DNA from: Piscinibacterium candidicorallinum
GTDB taxonomy: Bacteria; Pseudomonadota; Gammaproteobacteria; Burkholderiales; Burkholderiaceae_C
Direction: 5' to 3'
Length of the DNA: 64,000 bases
Assembly: GCF_047549485.1 (NCBI RefSeq)
Contig: NZ_CP180191.1
Span: forward strand, 2,976,001-3,040,000
Shown here one piece after another: positions 53,139-64,000 of this stretch. Position 1 is the stretch's first letter; the number at the start of each line of letters is the position of its first letter. Under the pieces are notes generated by a model. The model ran no database searches. It worked only from the letters and a program-made list of their open reading frames with translations, and had not been told where the DNA came from. The translations under genes and the position numbers were made by a program.

Positions 53139-54524
53139 TCAGCACTCCACAATATTCACCGCCAGCCCCCCGCGCGCCGTCTCCTTGTATTTGAGTGACA
53201 TGTCGGCGCCGGTTTCACGCATGGTCTTGATGACCTTGTCGAGGCTGACGTAGTGGCTGCCGTCGCCGTGCAGGGCCATGCGGGCGGCGTTGATGGCTTT
53301 CACACTCGCGATGGCGTTGCGCTCGATGCAGGGGATCTGCACGAGGCCGCCCACGGGGTCGCAGGTGAGGCCGAGGTGGTGTTCCATGCCGATCTCTGCG
53401 GCGTTTTCCACCTGCGCGGGCGTGCCGCCGAGCACGGCGCAGAGCGCGCCGGCGGCCATGGAGCAGGCCACGCCCACCTCGCCCTGGCAGCCCACTTCTG
53501 CGCCGCTGATGGAGGCGTTTTCCTTGTAGAGAATGCCGATGGCCGCGGCGGTGAGCAGGAAGTCCTGCACGCCCTGCTCGCTGGCACCGGGCACGTGGCG
53601 GCTGTAGTAGTGCAGTACGGCCGGGATGATGCCGGCCGCGCCATTGGTGGGCGCCGTGACCACGCGGCCCCCGGCGGCGTTTTCCTCGTTCACGGCCAGG
53701 GCGTAGAGGTTCACCCAGTCCATCACGGCCAGGGGGTCCTGCCCGGTGGGGGTACTTGAGAGCTTGCGGTGCAGCGCCGCGGCGCGCCGCTTGACCTTGA
53801 AGCCGCCGGGCAGCACGCCTTCGGTGGCGCAGCCGCGGGCCACGCAGGCCTGCATGGTGGTCCAGATGCGCGCGAGGCCTTCATCAATCTGCGCGTCGCT
53901 GCGCCAATGCCGTTCGTTCACGCGCATGAGCTGGGCGATGCTCATGCCCTGCTGGGCGCAGAGCGCCAGCAGTTCCTCGCCACTGCGGAATGGCATGGGC
54001 AGCACGGTGCTGGTGGGCACGATGCGCGCTGCGCGGGCGCGGTCCCCGGCCAGCTCACCACTGACCACAAAGCCGCCGCCCACGGAGTAATAGGTCTTTT
54101 CGAACAGCAGCTTGCCGCTGGCCGCGAGCGCGCTGCACACCATGCCGTTGGCATGAAAGGGCAGCTGCTCGCGCGCAAAGAAGAGCATGTCTTCGCGCTC
54201 GACGAAGCGCACGCGCTTCTTGCCCACCAGCTCAAGCGCCTGATCGGCACGCATGGCGCCGAGCAGCGTGGGCACGTCATCAATCGGCACGGTTTCCGGG
54301 TCATGCCCGGCCAGGCCGAGCAGCACGGCCACATCGGTGCCGTGGCCCTTGCCCGTGGCGCCCAGCGAGCCATAGAGCTTCACCTGCACGCGGTCCACGG
54401 CGTCCATGTGGCCCTCGCGGCGCAGGCGCTCGCCAAACAGCCGCGCCGCGCGCATGGGGCCCACGGTGTGGGAGGACGAGGGGCCGATGCCGATCTTGAA
54501 GAGGTCGAAGACGCTGACTGCCAT
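53139..54524 (-). CDS. sdaA: L-serine ammonia-lyase (iron-sulfur, single chain)
   Basis: 461 residues. Deaminates L-serine to pyruvate. It has the start VFDLFKIGIGPSSSHTVGPMRAA and, in the C-terminal part, VGCQGEVGVACSMAAGAL and CDPVGGLVQIPCIERNAIA, whose Cys residues bind the catalytic 4Fe-4S cluster. The gcv operon starts 1.9 kb upstream; glycine cleavage and serine breakdown both feed one-carbon and pyruvate metabolism. It lies 42 bp after the hydrolase gene on the same strand. Confidence 0.94.
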   Translation of the reverse strand: MAVSVFDLFKIGIGPSSSHTVGPMRAARLFGERLRREGHMDAVDRVQVKLYGSLGATGKGHGTDVAVLLGLAGHDPETVPIDDVPTLLGAMRADQALELVGKKRVRFVEREDMLFFAREQLPFHANGMVCSALAASGKLLFEKTYYSVGGGFVVSGELAGDRARAARIVPTSTVLPMPFRSGEELLALCAQQGMSIAQLMRVNERHWRSDAQIDEGLARIWTTMQACVARGCATEGVLPGGFKVKRRAAALHRKLSSTPTGQDPLAVMDWVNLYALAVNEENAAGGRVVTAPTNGAAGIIPAVLHYYSRHVPGASEQGVQDFLLTAAAIGILYKENASISGAEVGCQGEVGVACSMAAGALCAVLGGTPAQVENAAEIGMEHHLGLTCDPVGGLVQIPCIERNAIASVKAINAARMALHGDGSHYVSLDKVIKTMRETGADMSLKYKETARGGLAVNIVEC

Positions 54525-54566
54525 GGGTGCTCGCGCGATGTATGTATTAGTGAGTGCTGGGGGCGA

Positions 54567-55634
54567 TCAGGCGCTGGGTAGCGCGGGCTTTGGGCCCGGT
54601 GCGGCCGGTGGCATGCGTTCGATGCGGCTTGGGTCCGGTGGGTCGGGCGTTTGGGGCACGAACACGGGCGGCGGTGGTGCATCCGCCGCGCGCACCCAGG
54701 CGTTCATCCGTTCGAGCACGACGCGGCGGATTTCAGGGCGGCGCATGGCGTCGATGTGCTGGCCGTCACGAATTTCAAGAACTTCTGGCAGGGTGCCTGG
54801 TGCGACGCGCGCATTCAGGGCCACGGCAAGCTGCATGCTGTTCTTGGGGTCCACGATCCGGTCGGCCGTGCCATGCACCAGCACCACCGGCACGCTCACC
54901 TTGGCCGCAGCCGTGACCGGATCCTTCTCCGGCCCCGGCAGCAGCTGCACCCCGGCAGGCGCCACGGCGCCGAGCAGCGCGCTCCTGGCGGCGGCCTCGC
55001 GCGCAATGCCGCGGTAGCTGGCAAAGGCGCTGTCGATGATGGCGCCGCGCACGCCGGCGCTGTCTTGCGCGAGCAGGCGCAGGGCCGTGGCGCCGCCCAG
55101 GCTCTGGCCAAAGACCACGATGCGCTGCGCATCCACGCCCGGCTGCTGGCGCAGGGCCTTGAGCGCAGCCTGGGCGTCTTCCACCACACCGTCCAGCGTG
55201 GGGCGGCCCTGGCTTTGGCCAAAGCCGCGGTAATCAAAGGTGAGTACGTGCCAACCTTCGGCGGGCAGCCAGGCCACGGCGGGCAAGTGGTTGCTCACAT
55301 TGGCCGCGTTGCCGTGCAGGTGCAGCACGGTGCCCTTGGCGGCTTGCCCGGGCGCGAGTTTGGCGGGCAGCCACCAGCCGTGCAGGCGGCTGCCGTCCGG
55401 GGCGTTGAAGTACAGGTCTTGCGCCGTGAGGCCGAACTGCGCCGGCGTGCTGTAGGCCTGCTGGTCCGGGTGGAAAAACATGCGCTCCACGCAACCGGTG
55501 GTGGTGGCCAGCAGCGCCGCCAGGCCCAGGGCGAGCAGCCCGTGGCGCAGGCGTACAGGTGACGGGCGCACGAATGATGGCCGCAAGAACGGCGGCCTCA
55601 GACGGCCCAGGGACGGTTCAACGAGATTCGGCAT
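54567..55634 (-). CDS. Lipoprotein-type alpha/beta hydrolase
   Basis: 355 residues from ATG 55634 (MPNLVEPSLGRLRPP). The hydrophobic segment ends in a lipobox (LLATTTGC), so the protein is probably envelope-anchored. The fold motifs are VLHLHGNAANVSNH, VFGQSLGGATALRL (nucleophile Ser), VHGTADRIV (acid) and DGQHIDAM (His). It resembles the bem46/YfhR-like hydrolases. A Pro-rich C-terminal tail of about 35 residues is unusual. Confidence 0.85.
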   Translation of the reverse strand: MPNLVEPSLGRLRPPFLRPSFVRPSPVRLRHGLLALGLAALLATTTGCVERMFFHPDQQAYSTPAQFGLTAQDLYFNAPDGSRLHGWWLPAKLAPGQAAKGTVLHLHGNAANVSNHLPAVAWLPAEGWHVLTFDYRGFGQSQGRPTLDGVVEDAQAALKALRQQPGVDAQRIVVFGQSLGGATALRLLAQDSAGVRGAIIDSAFASYRGIAREAAARSALLGAVAPAGVQLLPGPEKDPVTAAAKVSVPVVLVHGTADRIVDPKNSMQLAVALNARVAPGTLPEVLEIRDGQHIDAMRRPEIRRVVLERMNAWVRAADAPPPPVFVPQTPDPPDPSRIERMPPAAPGPKPALPSA

Positions 55635-55670
55635 GAGATGCGCACGCTCCACTGCCCCCTGAAACACCCG

Positions 55671-55760
55671 GCTTTCCGCTTGTCTGGTGCGGATCTTCGC
55701 CAGAAAACCATCTTCAAACACTGATTGAAAATCGGCTCTCCAGAAGCTCGATTTTCAATT
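55671..55760 (-). terminator. Degenerate hairpin-repeat fragment and an 11-bp stem-loop
   Basis: GCTTTCCGCTTGTCTGGTGCGG at 55671-55692 matches the flank of the dispersed repeat but the core is decayed. Next to it a perfect inverted repeat ATTGAAAATCG/CGATTTTCAAT (55724-55734 and 55749-55759) lies about 30 bp after the ExoD stop and probably ends that transcript. Confidence 0.5.
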
Positions 55761-55790
55761 CTCTTCCGACACCTGCCGCAGCCCGGTGCC

Positions 55791-56435
55791 TCAGCCCAGA
55801 CCCGGCACGACGCGCCGCAAACCTTCAAGCACCACCGTGGCGCCCAGGGCAAAGATCAGCCCGAAGTAAATGATCGTCAGCAGGTTGAAGCCAATGCCAA
55901 TCAGCGTGCAGCCACCGTCACGCTGGATCAGCGCCACGGCCGTGAAGATGATGCCGAGCGCCGGCAGGGTGTTCGAGAACGGCACCAGCCCCAGCGGCAC
56001 CATGAGCAGCCCGGCGCCCAGCACCAGCAGCGCGCCGTGCAGGTTCTGCATGGGGCCGCGGGTGAGCGCCGTGAGGCGCGGGCGGCTGATGCGCTCCAGC
56101 CGCTCCACCCACTTGGCGCCCAGTTCAAGAATGTCGTGCAGGCGGGCTCGCGCCAGCGGGTAGCGCGCGATCCGGCCCGGCAGCCAGGGCGCGGTGTTGA
56201 AGGTGATGGCTACGCCGATCAGCAGGATCAGCGCGCCGAAGATGGTGCTCACCCCCGGAATGCTCACCGGCAGCAGAAAGGGCAGGCACAGGATGATGGC
56301 CAGCAGCAGCAGCCCTTCCCGCCCCAGGGACTGCATGAGCGCCGACACCGGCAGCCCCTCTTCGGGCAGGGTGTTGGCCATGTCATGCAGCCACTGGCGC
56401 AGGCTGGGGCGATCGCTGTGCTCGGAGAGCTTCAC
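55791..56435 (-). CDS. ExoD family membrane protein
   Basis: 214 residues matching the exopolysaccharide synthesis ExoD family, with SLRQWLHDMANTLPEEGLPVSALMQSLGREGLLLLAIILCLPFLLPVSIPG, long hydrophobic helices and ARARLHDILELGAKWVERLERISRPR. In rhizobia ExoD affects polysaccharide and alkaline tolerance; the mechanism is unclear. It follows gcvP by 25 bp on the same strand and may be read through from it. Confidence 0.85.
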   Translation of the reverse strand: MKLSEHSDRPSLRQWLHDMANTLPEEGLPVSALMQSLGREGLLLLAIILCLPFLLPVSIPGVSTIFGALILLIGVAITFNTAPWLPGRIARYPLARARLHDILELGAKWVERLERISRPRLTALTRGPMQNLHGALLVLGAGLLMVPLGLVPFSNTLPALGIIFTAVALIQRDGGCTLIGIGFNLLTIIYFGLIFALGATVVLEGLRRVVPGLG

Positions 56436-56459
56436 GCGGCGTCCGGAGAACGGTGCGGC

Positions 56460-59351
<2,892 letters not shown>

Positions 59352-59419
59352 CACTTCGGTTCAACAGGAGGGACAGCGCGGCGTGCTTGGCGCCGCGCCT
59401 TTCACAACAGACAGCGGGG

Positions 59420-59803
59420 TCAGGCGGCCTTGACGGCGGCTTCGTAGCCGGCGGCGTCCAGCAGGGCGCCCAGGTCCGCACCGGCGGCCGGTGTGATCTT
59501 CAGCAGCCAGGCGCCGTAGGGGTCGGAGTTCAGGCTCTCGGGCGCGGCTTCGAGCGCGTCGTTGAAGGCGGTGATGGTGCCGTCCACGGGCATGTAGACG
59601 TCGCTGGCGGCCTTGACGCTTTCCACCACGCAGGCGGGGTCGCCGGCCTTGAGCGCGTCGCCCACCTTGGCGTCGCCCACGAAGACGAGGTCACCGAGCA
59701 TGTCCTGCGCGGTGTCGGTGATGCCCAGGGTGATGGAGCCGTCGGCTTCGACGCGCACCCATTCGTGGGTCTTGGTGTACTTCAGGTCGGCGGGAATGTT
59801 CAT
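59420..59803 (-). CDS. gcvH: Glycine cleavage system H protein
   Basis: 127-residue lipoyl carrier. The lipoylated Lys is in CVVESVKAASDVYMPVDG near residue 64. The start MNIPADLKYTKTHEWVRVEADG and end DAAGYEAAVKAA are typical. It lies 68 bp upstream of gcvP and 101 bp after gcvT. Confidence 0.96.
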   Translation of the reverse strand: MNIPADLKYTKTHEWVRVEADGSITLGITDTAQDMLGDLVFVGDAKVGDALKAGDPACVVESVKAASDVYMPVDGTITAFNDALEAAPESLNSDPYGAWLLKITPAAGADLGALLDAAGYEAAVKAA

Positions 59804-59904
59804 GGTGTGGCTCCGTAAATGACGACGACTTCAGGGATGAAGCTTCAGTTCAAGGAAAGTGGCCCGGCGGGCCTGAAGAAAACGAAAGCGGAAAACGGTT
59901 CTGC

Positions 59905-60996
59905 TCAGACGAGCACCTGGCCGTTGCGCACAAAGGGCGGCTTGACCACGAGGGCGTTGACGCCCTTGCCGCGGATGTCCACCTGCACGGTGTCGCCGAT
60001 CTGCACGGCCTTGGGCACTCGGGCCAACGCAATCGACACGCTCATGGACGGCGAGAAGGTGCCGCTGGTGATCTCGCCATCGCCATGCGGCGTCATCACC
60101 TTCATGTGACCGCGGATCACGCCCTTGTCCAGGAGCTTCAGGCCGACAAAGGCGCTCTTCTGGCCGTCGCGGTCCAGGGCGGCGCGGCCGATGAAGTCAC
60201 GCTCGGTCTTGCGGTCCACGGTCCAGCCCATGCCGGCGTCAAGCGGGCTGACGGTCTCGTCCATGTCGTTGCCGTACAGATTCATTCCGGCTTCCAGGCG
60301 CAGGGTGTCGCGCGCGCCCAGGCCGCACTGCGCCACGCCGGCGGCCTTCAGATCGGCCCACAGCGCCGCGGCATCGTTCATGGGCACCATGATCTCGAAG
60401 CCGTCTTCGCCGGTGTAGCCGGTGCGGGCGATGAAGTTCTCGCCGATCTCTGCAGCCTGAAACACCATCAGCGGCTCGCAGGCGGCCTTCCAGTCGGGGC
60501 GAACCTGCAGCACCTTGGCGCGGGCGTTCGGGCCCTGCACGGCGATCATCGCCAGATCGCGCCGCGGCGTGAGCATGACGCCGAAGGGCGCGGCCACGGC
60601 GGCCATGTGGGCGAGGTCCTTCTCGGCCGTGGACGCATTGACCACGATGCGCCAGCTGTCGCCACCGCGCCAATACACAATCAGGTCGTCGATCACGCCG
60701 CCGGCTTCATTGAGCATGCCGGAATACAGGGCCTTGCCCACCACGGTGAGCTTGTCCACGTTGTTGGCGATCAGCCGGTGCAGGAACGCGCGGCTCTGGG
60801 CGCCCTTCACGTCCACCGGACACATGTGCGAGACGTCGAACATCCCGGCGTCGCGGCGCACGGCGTGGTGCTCCTCGATCTGGCTGCCGTAGTTCAGGGG
60901 CATCTCCCAGCCGCCGAAATCCACGAGCTTGGCGCCGGCGTCGGCATGGGTCTGGTACAGCGGGGTGCGCTTCAGCGCAGCGGAGGAAGAAGTCAT
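59905..60996 (-). CDS. gcvT: Aminomethyltransferase, glycine cleavage T protein
   Basis: 363 residues. Transfers the methylene group from H-protein to tetrahydrofolate and releases ammonia. Motifs: TPLYQTHADAGAKLVDFGGWEMPLNY, FDVSHMCPVDVKG, the folate segment ARTGYTGEDGFEIMVP and DTLRLEAGMNLYGNDMDE. First gene of the gcv operon; the tandem glycine riboswitch begins 42 bp upstream. Confidence 0.95.
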   Translation of the reverse strand: MTSSSAALKRTPLYQTHADAGAKLVDFGGWEMPLNYGSQIEEHHAVRRDAGMFDVSHMCPVDVKGAQSRAFLHRLIANNVDKLTVVGKALYSGMLNEAGGVIDDLIVYWRGGDSWRIVVNASTAEKDLAHMAAVAAPFGVMLTPRRDLAMIAVQGPNARAKVLQVRPDWKAACEPLMVFQAAEIGENFIARTGYTGEDGFEIMVPMNDAAALWADLKAAGVAQCGLGARDTLRLEAGMNLYGNDMDETVSPLDAGMGWTVDRKTERDFIGRAALDRDGQKSAFVGLKLLDKGVIRGHMKVMTPHGDGEITSGTFSPSMSVSIALARVPKAVQIGDTVQVDIRGKGVNALVVKPPFVRNGQVLV

Positions 60997-61037
60997 TGGA
61001 CGCGTCTATTCAGACACCGGTGATCGCCACCGGCGCG

Positions 61038-61238
61038 CGTCCCCCCTGTCCTTGATGCCTGAGAGTTTTTCGCCCGCGGCATCTGCAGCGGGGTTGATCT
61101 CCTTCGGCGGCCGCCGCGCTGCATGGCAACGGGCTGCGCTCTCCAGGGTGCTTCAACGTCGGTGCGGTTCGGGAACCTGAGCGATTTCGGGCATTACGCC
61201 TTCGGTGGCGACCCCTTGGGGGTCGCACTCTCCCGCGC
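61038..61238 (-). promoter_or_regulatory. Tandem glycine riboswitch upstream of gcvT
   Basis: Read on the minus strand, aptamer I runs from about 61238 to 61150, with GCGGGAGAGTGCGAC, CACCGAAGGCG and ATCGCTCAGG. Aptamer II runs from about 61146 to 61041, with CTGGAGAGCGCAGCC, GCCGAAGGAGATCAACC, AACTCTCAGGCATCAAGGACAG. Two aptamers joined by a short linker with the shared GGAGAG / GCCGAAGG / CTCAGG-AAGGACAG elements are the classic glycine-binding arrangement, which switches on glycine cleavage when glycine is high. Confidence 0.93.
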
Positions 61239-61610
61239 CAACTCGGCAAGGTGCGCATTGTGCCGCAAAGGCGCACTTTGCCGAACCCCGGCAGACCCTG
61301 ATCGGCTTCCGGGTGCATGGAGGGCGGTATCCAAAAGTGCAAGATCCAGCATTCATGCGGCTCTTCAGGCCAAAGTGGCTGGAAAGGCGCGCCAGACAAG
61401 CGGATAGCCATTTCAAGCGTTGCCCCCGACAGCCGCCCGCGGTGATTCGTCCACAGCCGACTGCAGTTCACGGCGCCCAACCGACCGCTCATCCCACAGC
61501 GCGCGAGCGGCAAAGTTGCGCCACCTACACTTCGCGCACTTTTCCGGCTGGGCCAGCGAATCGTCTTCAGCCGAACATCAACCCGCATCTCCTCAAAGCA
61601 AGAAGATCAC
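61239..61610. other. Divergent intergenic region between gcvT riboswitch and the efflux operon
   Basis: About 370 bp containing hairpin repeat copy 5 and no supported gene. A promoter for gcvT must lie to the right of 61238 and one for the efflux genes to the left of 61611. Neither shows a strong -35/-10 pair to my eye. Confidence 0.4.
61343..61408. repeat. Dispersed hairpin repeat, copy 5
   Basis: Left flank GATCCAGCATTCATGCGG, core CTCTTCAGGCC AAAGT GGCTGGAAAG, right flank GCGCGCCAGACAAGCGGA. Its flanks have the same orientation as copies 1 and 6. Confidence 0.82.
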
Positions 61611-62884
61611 ATGAACAAATGGGTCAAGCGCGGCCTGATTGCGGCCGTCATCCTCGCCGTGGGCGGCGGTCTCGTCATTGCCGGTCAGCGCAGTAAGGCC
61701 AAGGCCGACGCTGCGCCGAAGTACCGCACCGCACAGGTGGACCGCGGCGCCATCACGCAGGTGGTGCTTTCCAGCGGCACGGTGCAGCCGGTCAAGAGCG
61801 TGAATGTGGGCACGCGCGTCTCCGGCACGGTGCTGGAGCGCTACGTGGACTTCAATGACCGCGTGAAGAAGGGCCAGGTCATGCTGCGCCTGGACCCGGC
61901 CCTGACCGAGGCGCGCATCCGTCAAGCCACGGCGCAGGTGAACTCCGCCAACGCCGGGCTGGCCGTGGCGCGCAGCACGCACGAGCGCAACATCAAGCTG
62001 CAGGCGCAGGGCTTCATCTCCGGCTCCATCGTGGACCAGAGCAAGCAGCAGCTCGACGCGGCGCTGGCCCAGCTCGAGGTAGCCAAGGCCCAGCTCGATC
62101 AGGCGCAGACCGATCTGTCGGACAGCGTGATCCGCTCGCCGATCGACGGCATCGTCACCCGCCGCAACATCGATGTGGGCCAGACCGTGGCCGCCAGCTT
62201 TCAGACGCCCGATCTCTTCACCGTGGCCAACGACCTGAAGAAGATGCAGATCTTCAGCAATGTGTCCGAGGCCGATGTGGGCCTGGTGCGTGAAGGCCAG
62301 CCCGTGCGCTTCTTCGTGGATGCTTATCCGGAGCGCGAGTTCGAGGGCAAGGTGTCTCAGTTCCGCCTGAACCCGACCAGCCAGGCCGGCGTGGTGACCT
62401 ATGTGATCGTGATCGATGTGGACAACCCCGAGGAGCTGCTCAAGCCCGGCATGACGGCGCAGACCCGCATCGTGGTGGCCAACAAGAAGGACACCGTGCG
62501 CATCCCGACCGCCGCGCTGCGCTTCCGTCCGCCCGAGGACACCGTGGCCAAGAAGGATGGCAAGAGCGGCGACAAGAAGGACGAGAAGAAGGACGACAAG
62601 TCCGATGCCAAGGCCGCCGACGGCAAGGACGAGAAGAAGGCCCCGGCCACCAAGGCTGCACCGGCCGCTGATCCCAATGACGACGGCGCCCTCTCGACCC
62701 TGAAGGCCGGCCAGCGGGTGTTCCGCGTCTACACCGTGGGCGAGGACAACAAGCCCAAGGCCCACGAAGTGACCATCGGCATCTCCAACACCCGCTTCAC
62801 CGAGATGGTGACGGGCAGCATCAAGCCGGGTGATGCGCTGATCACGCGCAGCCTGAAGGACACGCCGACCGGAAGCGAAGACTG

Positions 62885-62885
<1 letters not shown>
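61611..62885 (+). CDS. Periplasmic adaptor (MacA-like) of an ABC-type efflux system
   Basis: 424 residues starting MNKWVKRGLIAAVILAVGGG, an inner-membrane anchor. RTAQVDRGAITQVVLSSGTVQPVKSVNVGTRVSG is the biotinyl-lipoyl-like hairpin start, followed by coiled-coil helices and a beta-barrel domain. An unusual Lys/Asp-rich low-complexity insertion (roughly residues 310-355, repeating KKDGK, DKKDEKKDDK) sits in the membrane-proximal part. Its stop overlaps the ATPase start. The system resembles MacAB, which exports macrolides or peptides. Confidence 0.9.
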
Positions 62886-63583
<698 letters not shown>

Positions 63584-63618
63584 AACTCTGTACTCGCACG
63601 CTTGGACTTCGATGGCTA

Positions 63619-63685
63619 GATCCAGCATTCATGCGGCTTTCCAGACCAAAATGGCTGAAGAGCCGCACCAGACAAGCGGAAAGCT
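63619..63685. repeat. Dispersed hairpin repeat, copy 6 (core inverted)
   Basis: Flanks GATCCAGCATTCATGCGG and CCGCACCAGACAAGCGGAAA are in the same orientation as in copy 5, but the core reads CTTTCCAGACC AAAAT GGCTGAAGAG, the reverse of copy 5. It lies inside the efflux operon between ATPase and permease genes. Confidence 0.82.
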
Positions 63686-63712
63686 TCTCCAGATGCACAC
63701 CGGAGGCGATCA

Positions 63713-64000
63713 ATGAGCTTCGCGCAGATCCTCGTTGAAGCCTTCCGCAGCCTGAGCGCCAACCGGCTGCGCACCGCACTCACCATGCTGGGCATCATCA
63801 TAGGCATCGCCTCGGTGGTGCTGATGCTGTCCGTCGGCGACTCCGTCCGCAAGTTCATCGACAAGGAGCTGTCGGCGCTGGGCAGCAACATGCTCATCGT
63901 GCGCCCCGGCACACCCACCAAGGACGGTGGCGTGCGTCGCCGTGCCGGTGAAGCGCCAGCCCTGACCATCGAGGATGCCGCGGCGCTCAACACCTTGCCG
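63713..64000 (+). CDS. ABC transporter permease, MacB/FtsX-like (3' end outside window)
   Basis: The first 96 codons only. The start MSFAQILVEAFRSLSANRLRTALTMLGIIIGIASVVLMLSVGDSV is the first membrane helix and N-terminal motif of MacB-type permeases (NRLRTxLTMLGIIIG). It begins 27 bp after hairpin repeat copy 6. The rest of the periplasmic domain and the remaining helices are beyond base 64000. Confidence 0.9.
   Translation, partial: MSFAQILVEAFRSLSANRLRTALTMLGIIIGIASVVLMLSVGDSVRKFIDKELSALGSNMLIVRPGTPTKDGGVRRRAGEAPALTIEDAAALNTLP

Overview
The window looks like chromosomal DNA of an anoxygenic phototrophic betaproteobacterium, probably Burkholderiales of the Rubrivivax/Roseateles type. It is GC-rich. 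It carries a PufC tetrahaem cytochrome, a pufB-A-L-M-C operon without pufQ or pufX, a bchZYX-bchC-crtF-crtE block and bchIDO. The genus is an inference from family knowledge; no rRNA gene is present.

Region 1 (1-17827) is part of a photosynthesis gene cluster, all on the minus strand. It holds bchI-bchD-bchO, crtB, crtE, crtF, bchC-bchX-bchY-bchZ and then pufB, an extra LH-beta-like gene, pufA, pufL, pufM and pufC (cut by the window edge). Start/stop overlaps tie bchC-bchX, bchD-bchO and pufM-pufC. TGT-N12-ACA sites of the PpsR/CrtJ type overlap promoter-like elements in front of bchC, crtE and crtB. A DUF3422 membrane protein gene closes the block.

Region 2 (18311-26784) is an integrated element of about 8.5 kb in the 3' end of a tRNA-Ala gene. 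It is bounded by a 23-bp direct repeat and has a tyrosine integrase next to the tRNA. Inside are a serine recombinase, a gene that starts within a perfect LexA box, a RepA/DnaB-like helicase gene coupled to an HNH-like gene, a second HNH-like gene, small unknown genes, and an 800-bp array of twelve spaced inverted-repeat boxes that looks like an iteron/origin region. I consider this the most novel part of the window.

Region 3 (26785-38483) holds the tRNA-Ala, a SapC-family gene, an esterase, a VOC/PanE-like/3-HIBADH-like trio, an alkane hydroxylase cluster (OmpW/AlkL-like, DUF2147, AlkB, AraC regulator), thyA-folA, an inositol monophosphatase family gene and a beta-barrel protein gene.

Region 4 (39092-47114) is a sucrose utilisation cluster: LacI regulator, TonB-dependent receptor, fructokinase-like PfkB, MFS sugar transporter and sucrose phosphorylase.

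Region 5 (47440-64000) carries an ExbB-ExbD pair fused by overlap to an unusual TonB-position protein, a tandem array of 95-bp hairpin units, pilU, hicAB, sdaA, a lipoprotein hydrolase, exoD, the gcvT-gcvH-gcvP operon behind a tandem glycine riboswitch, and a MacA/MacB-type efflux operon cut by the right edge. A dispersed hairpin repeat of about 65 bp occurs six times between 31 kb and 64 kb.
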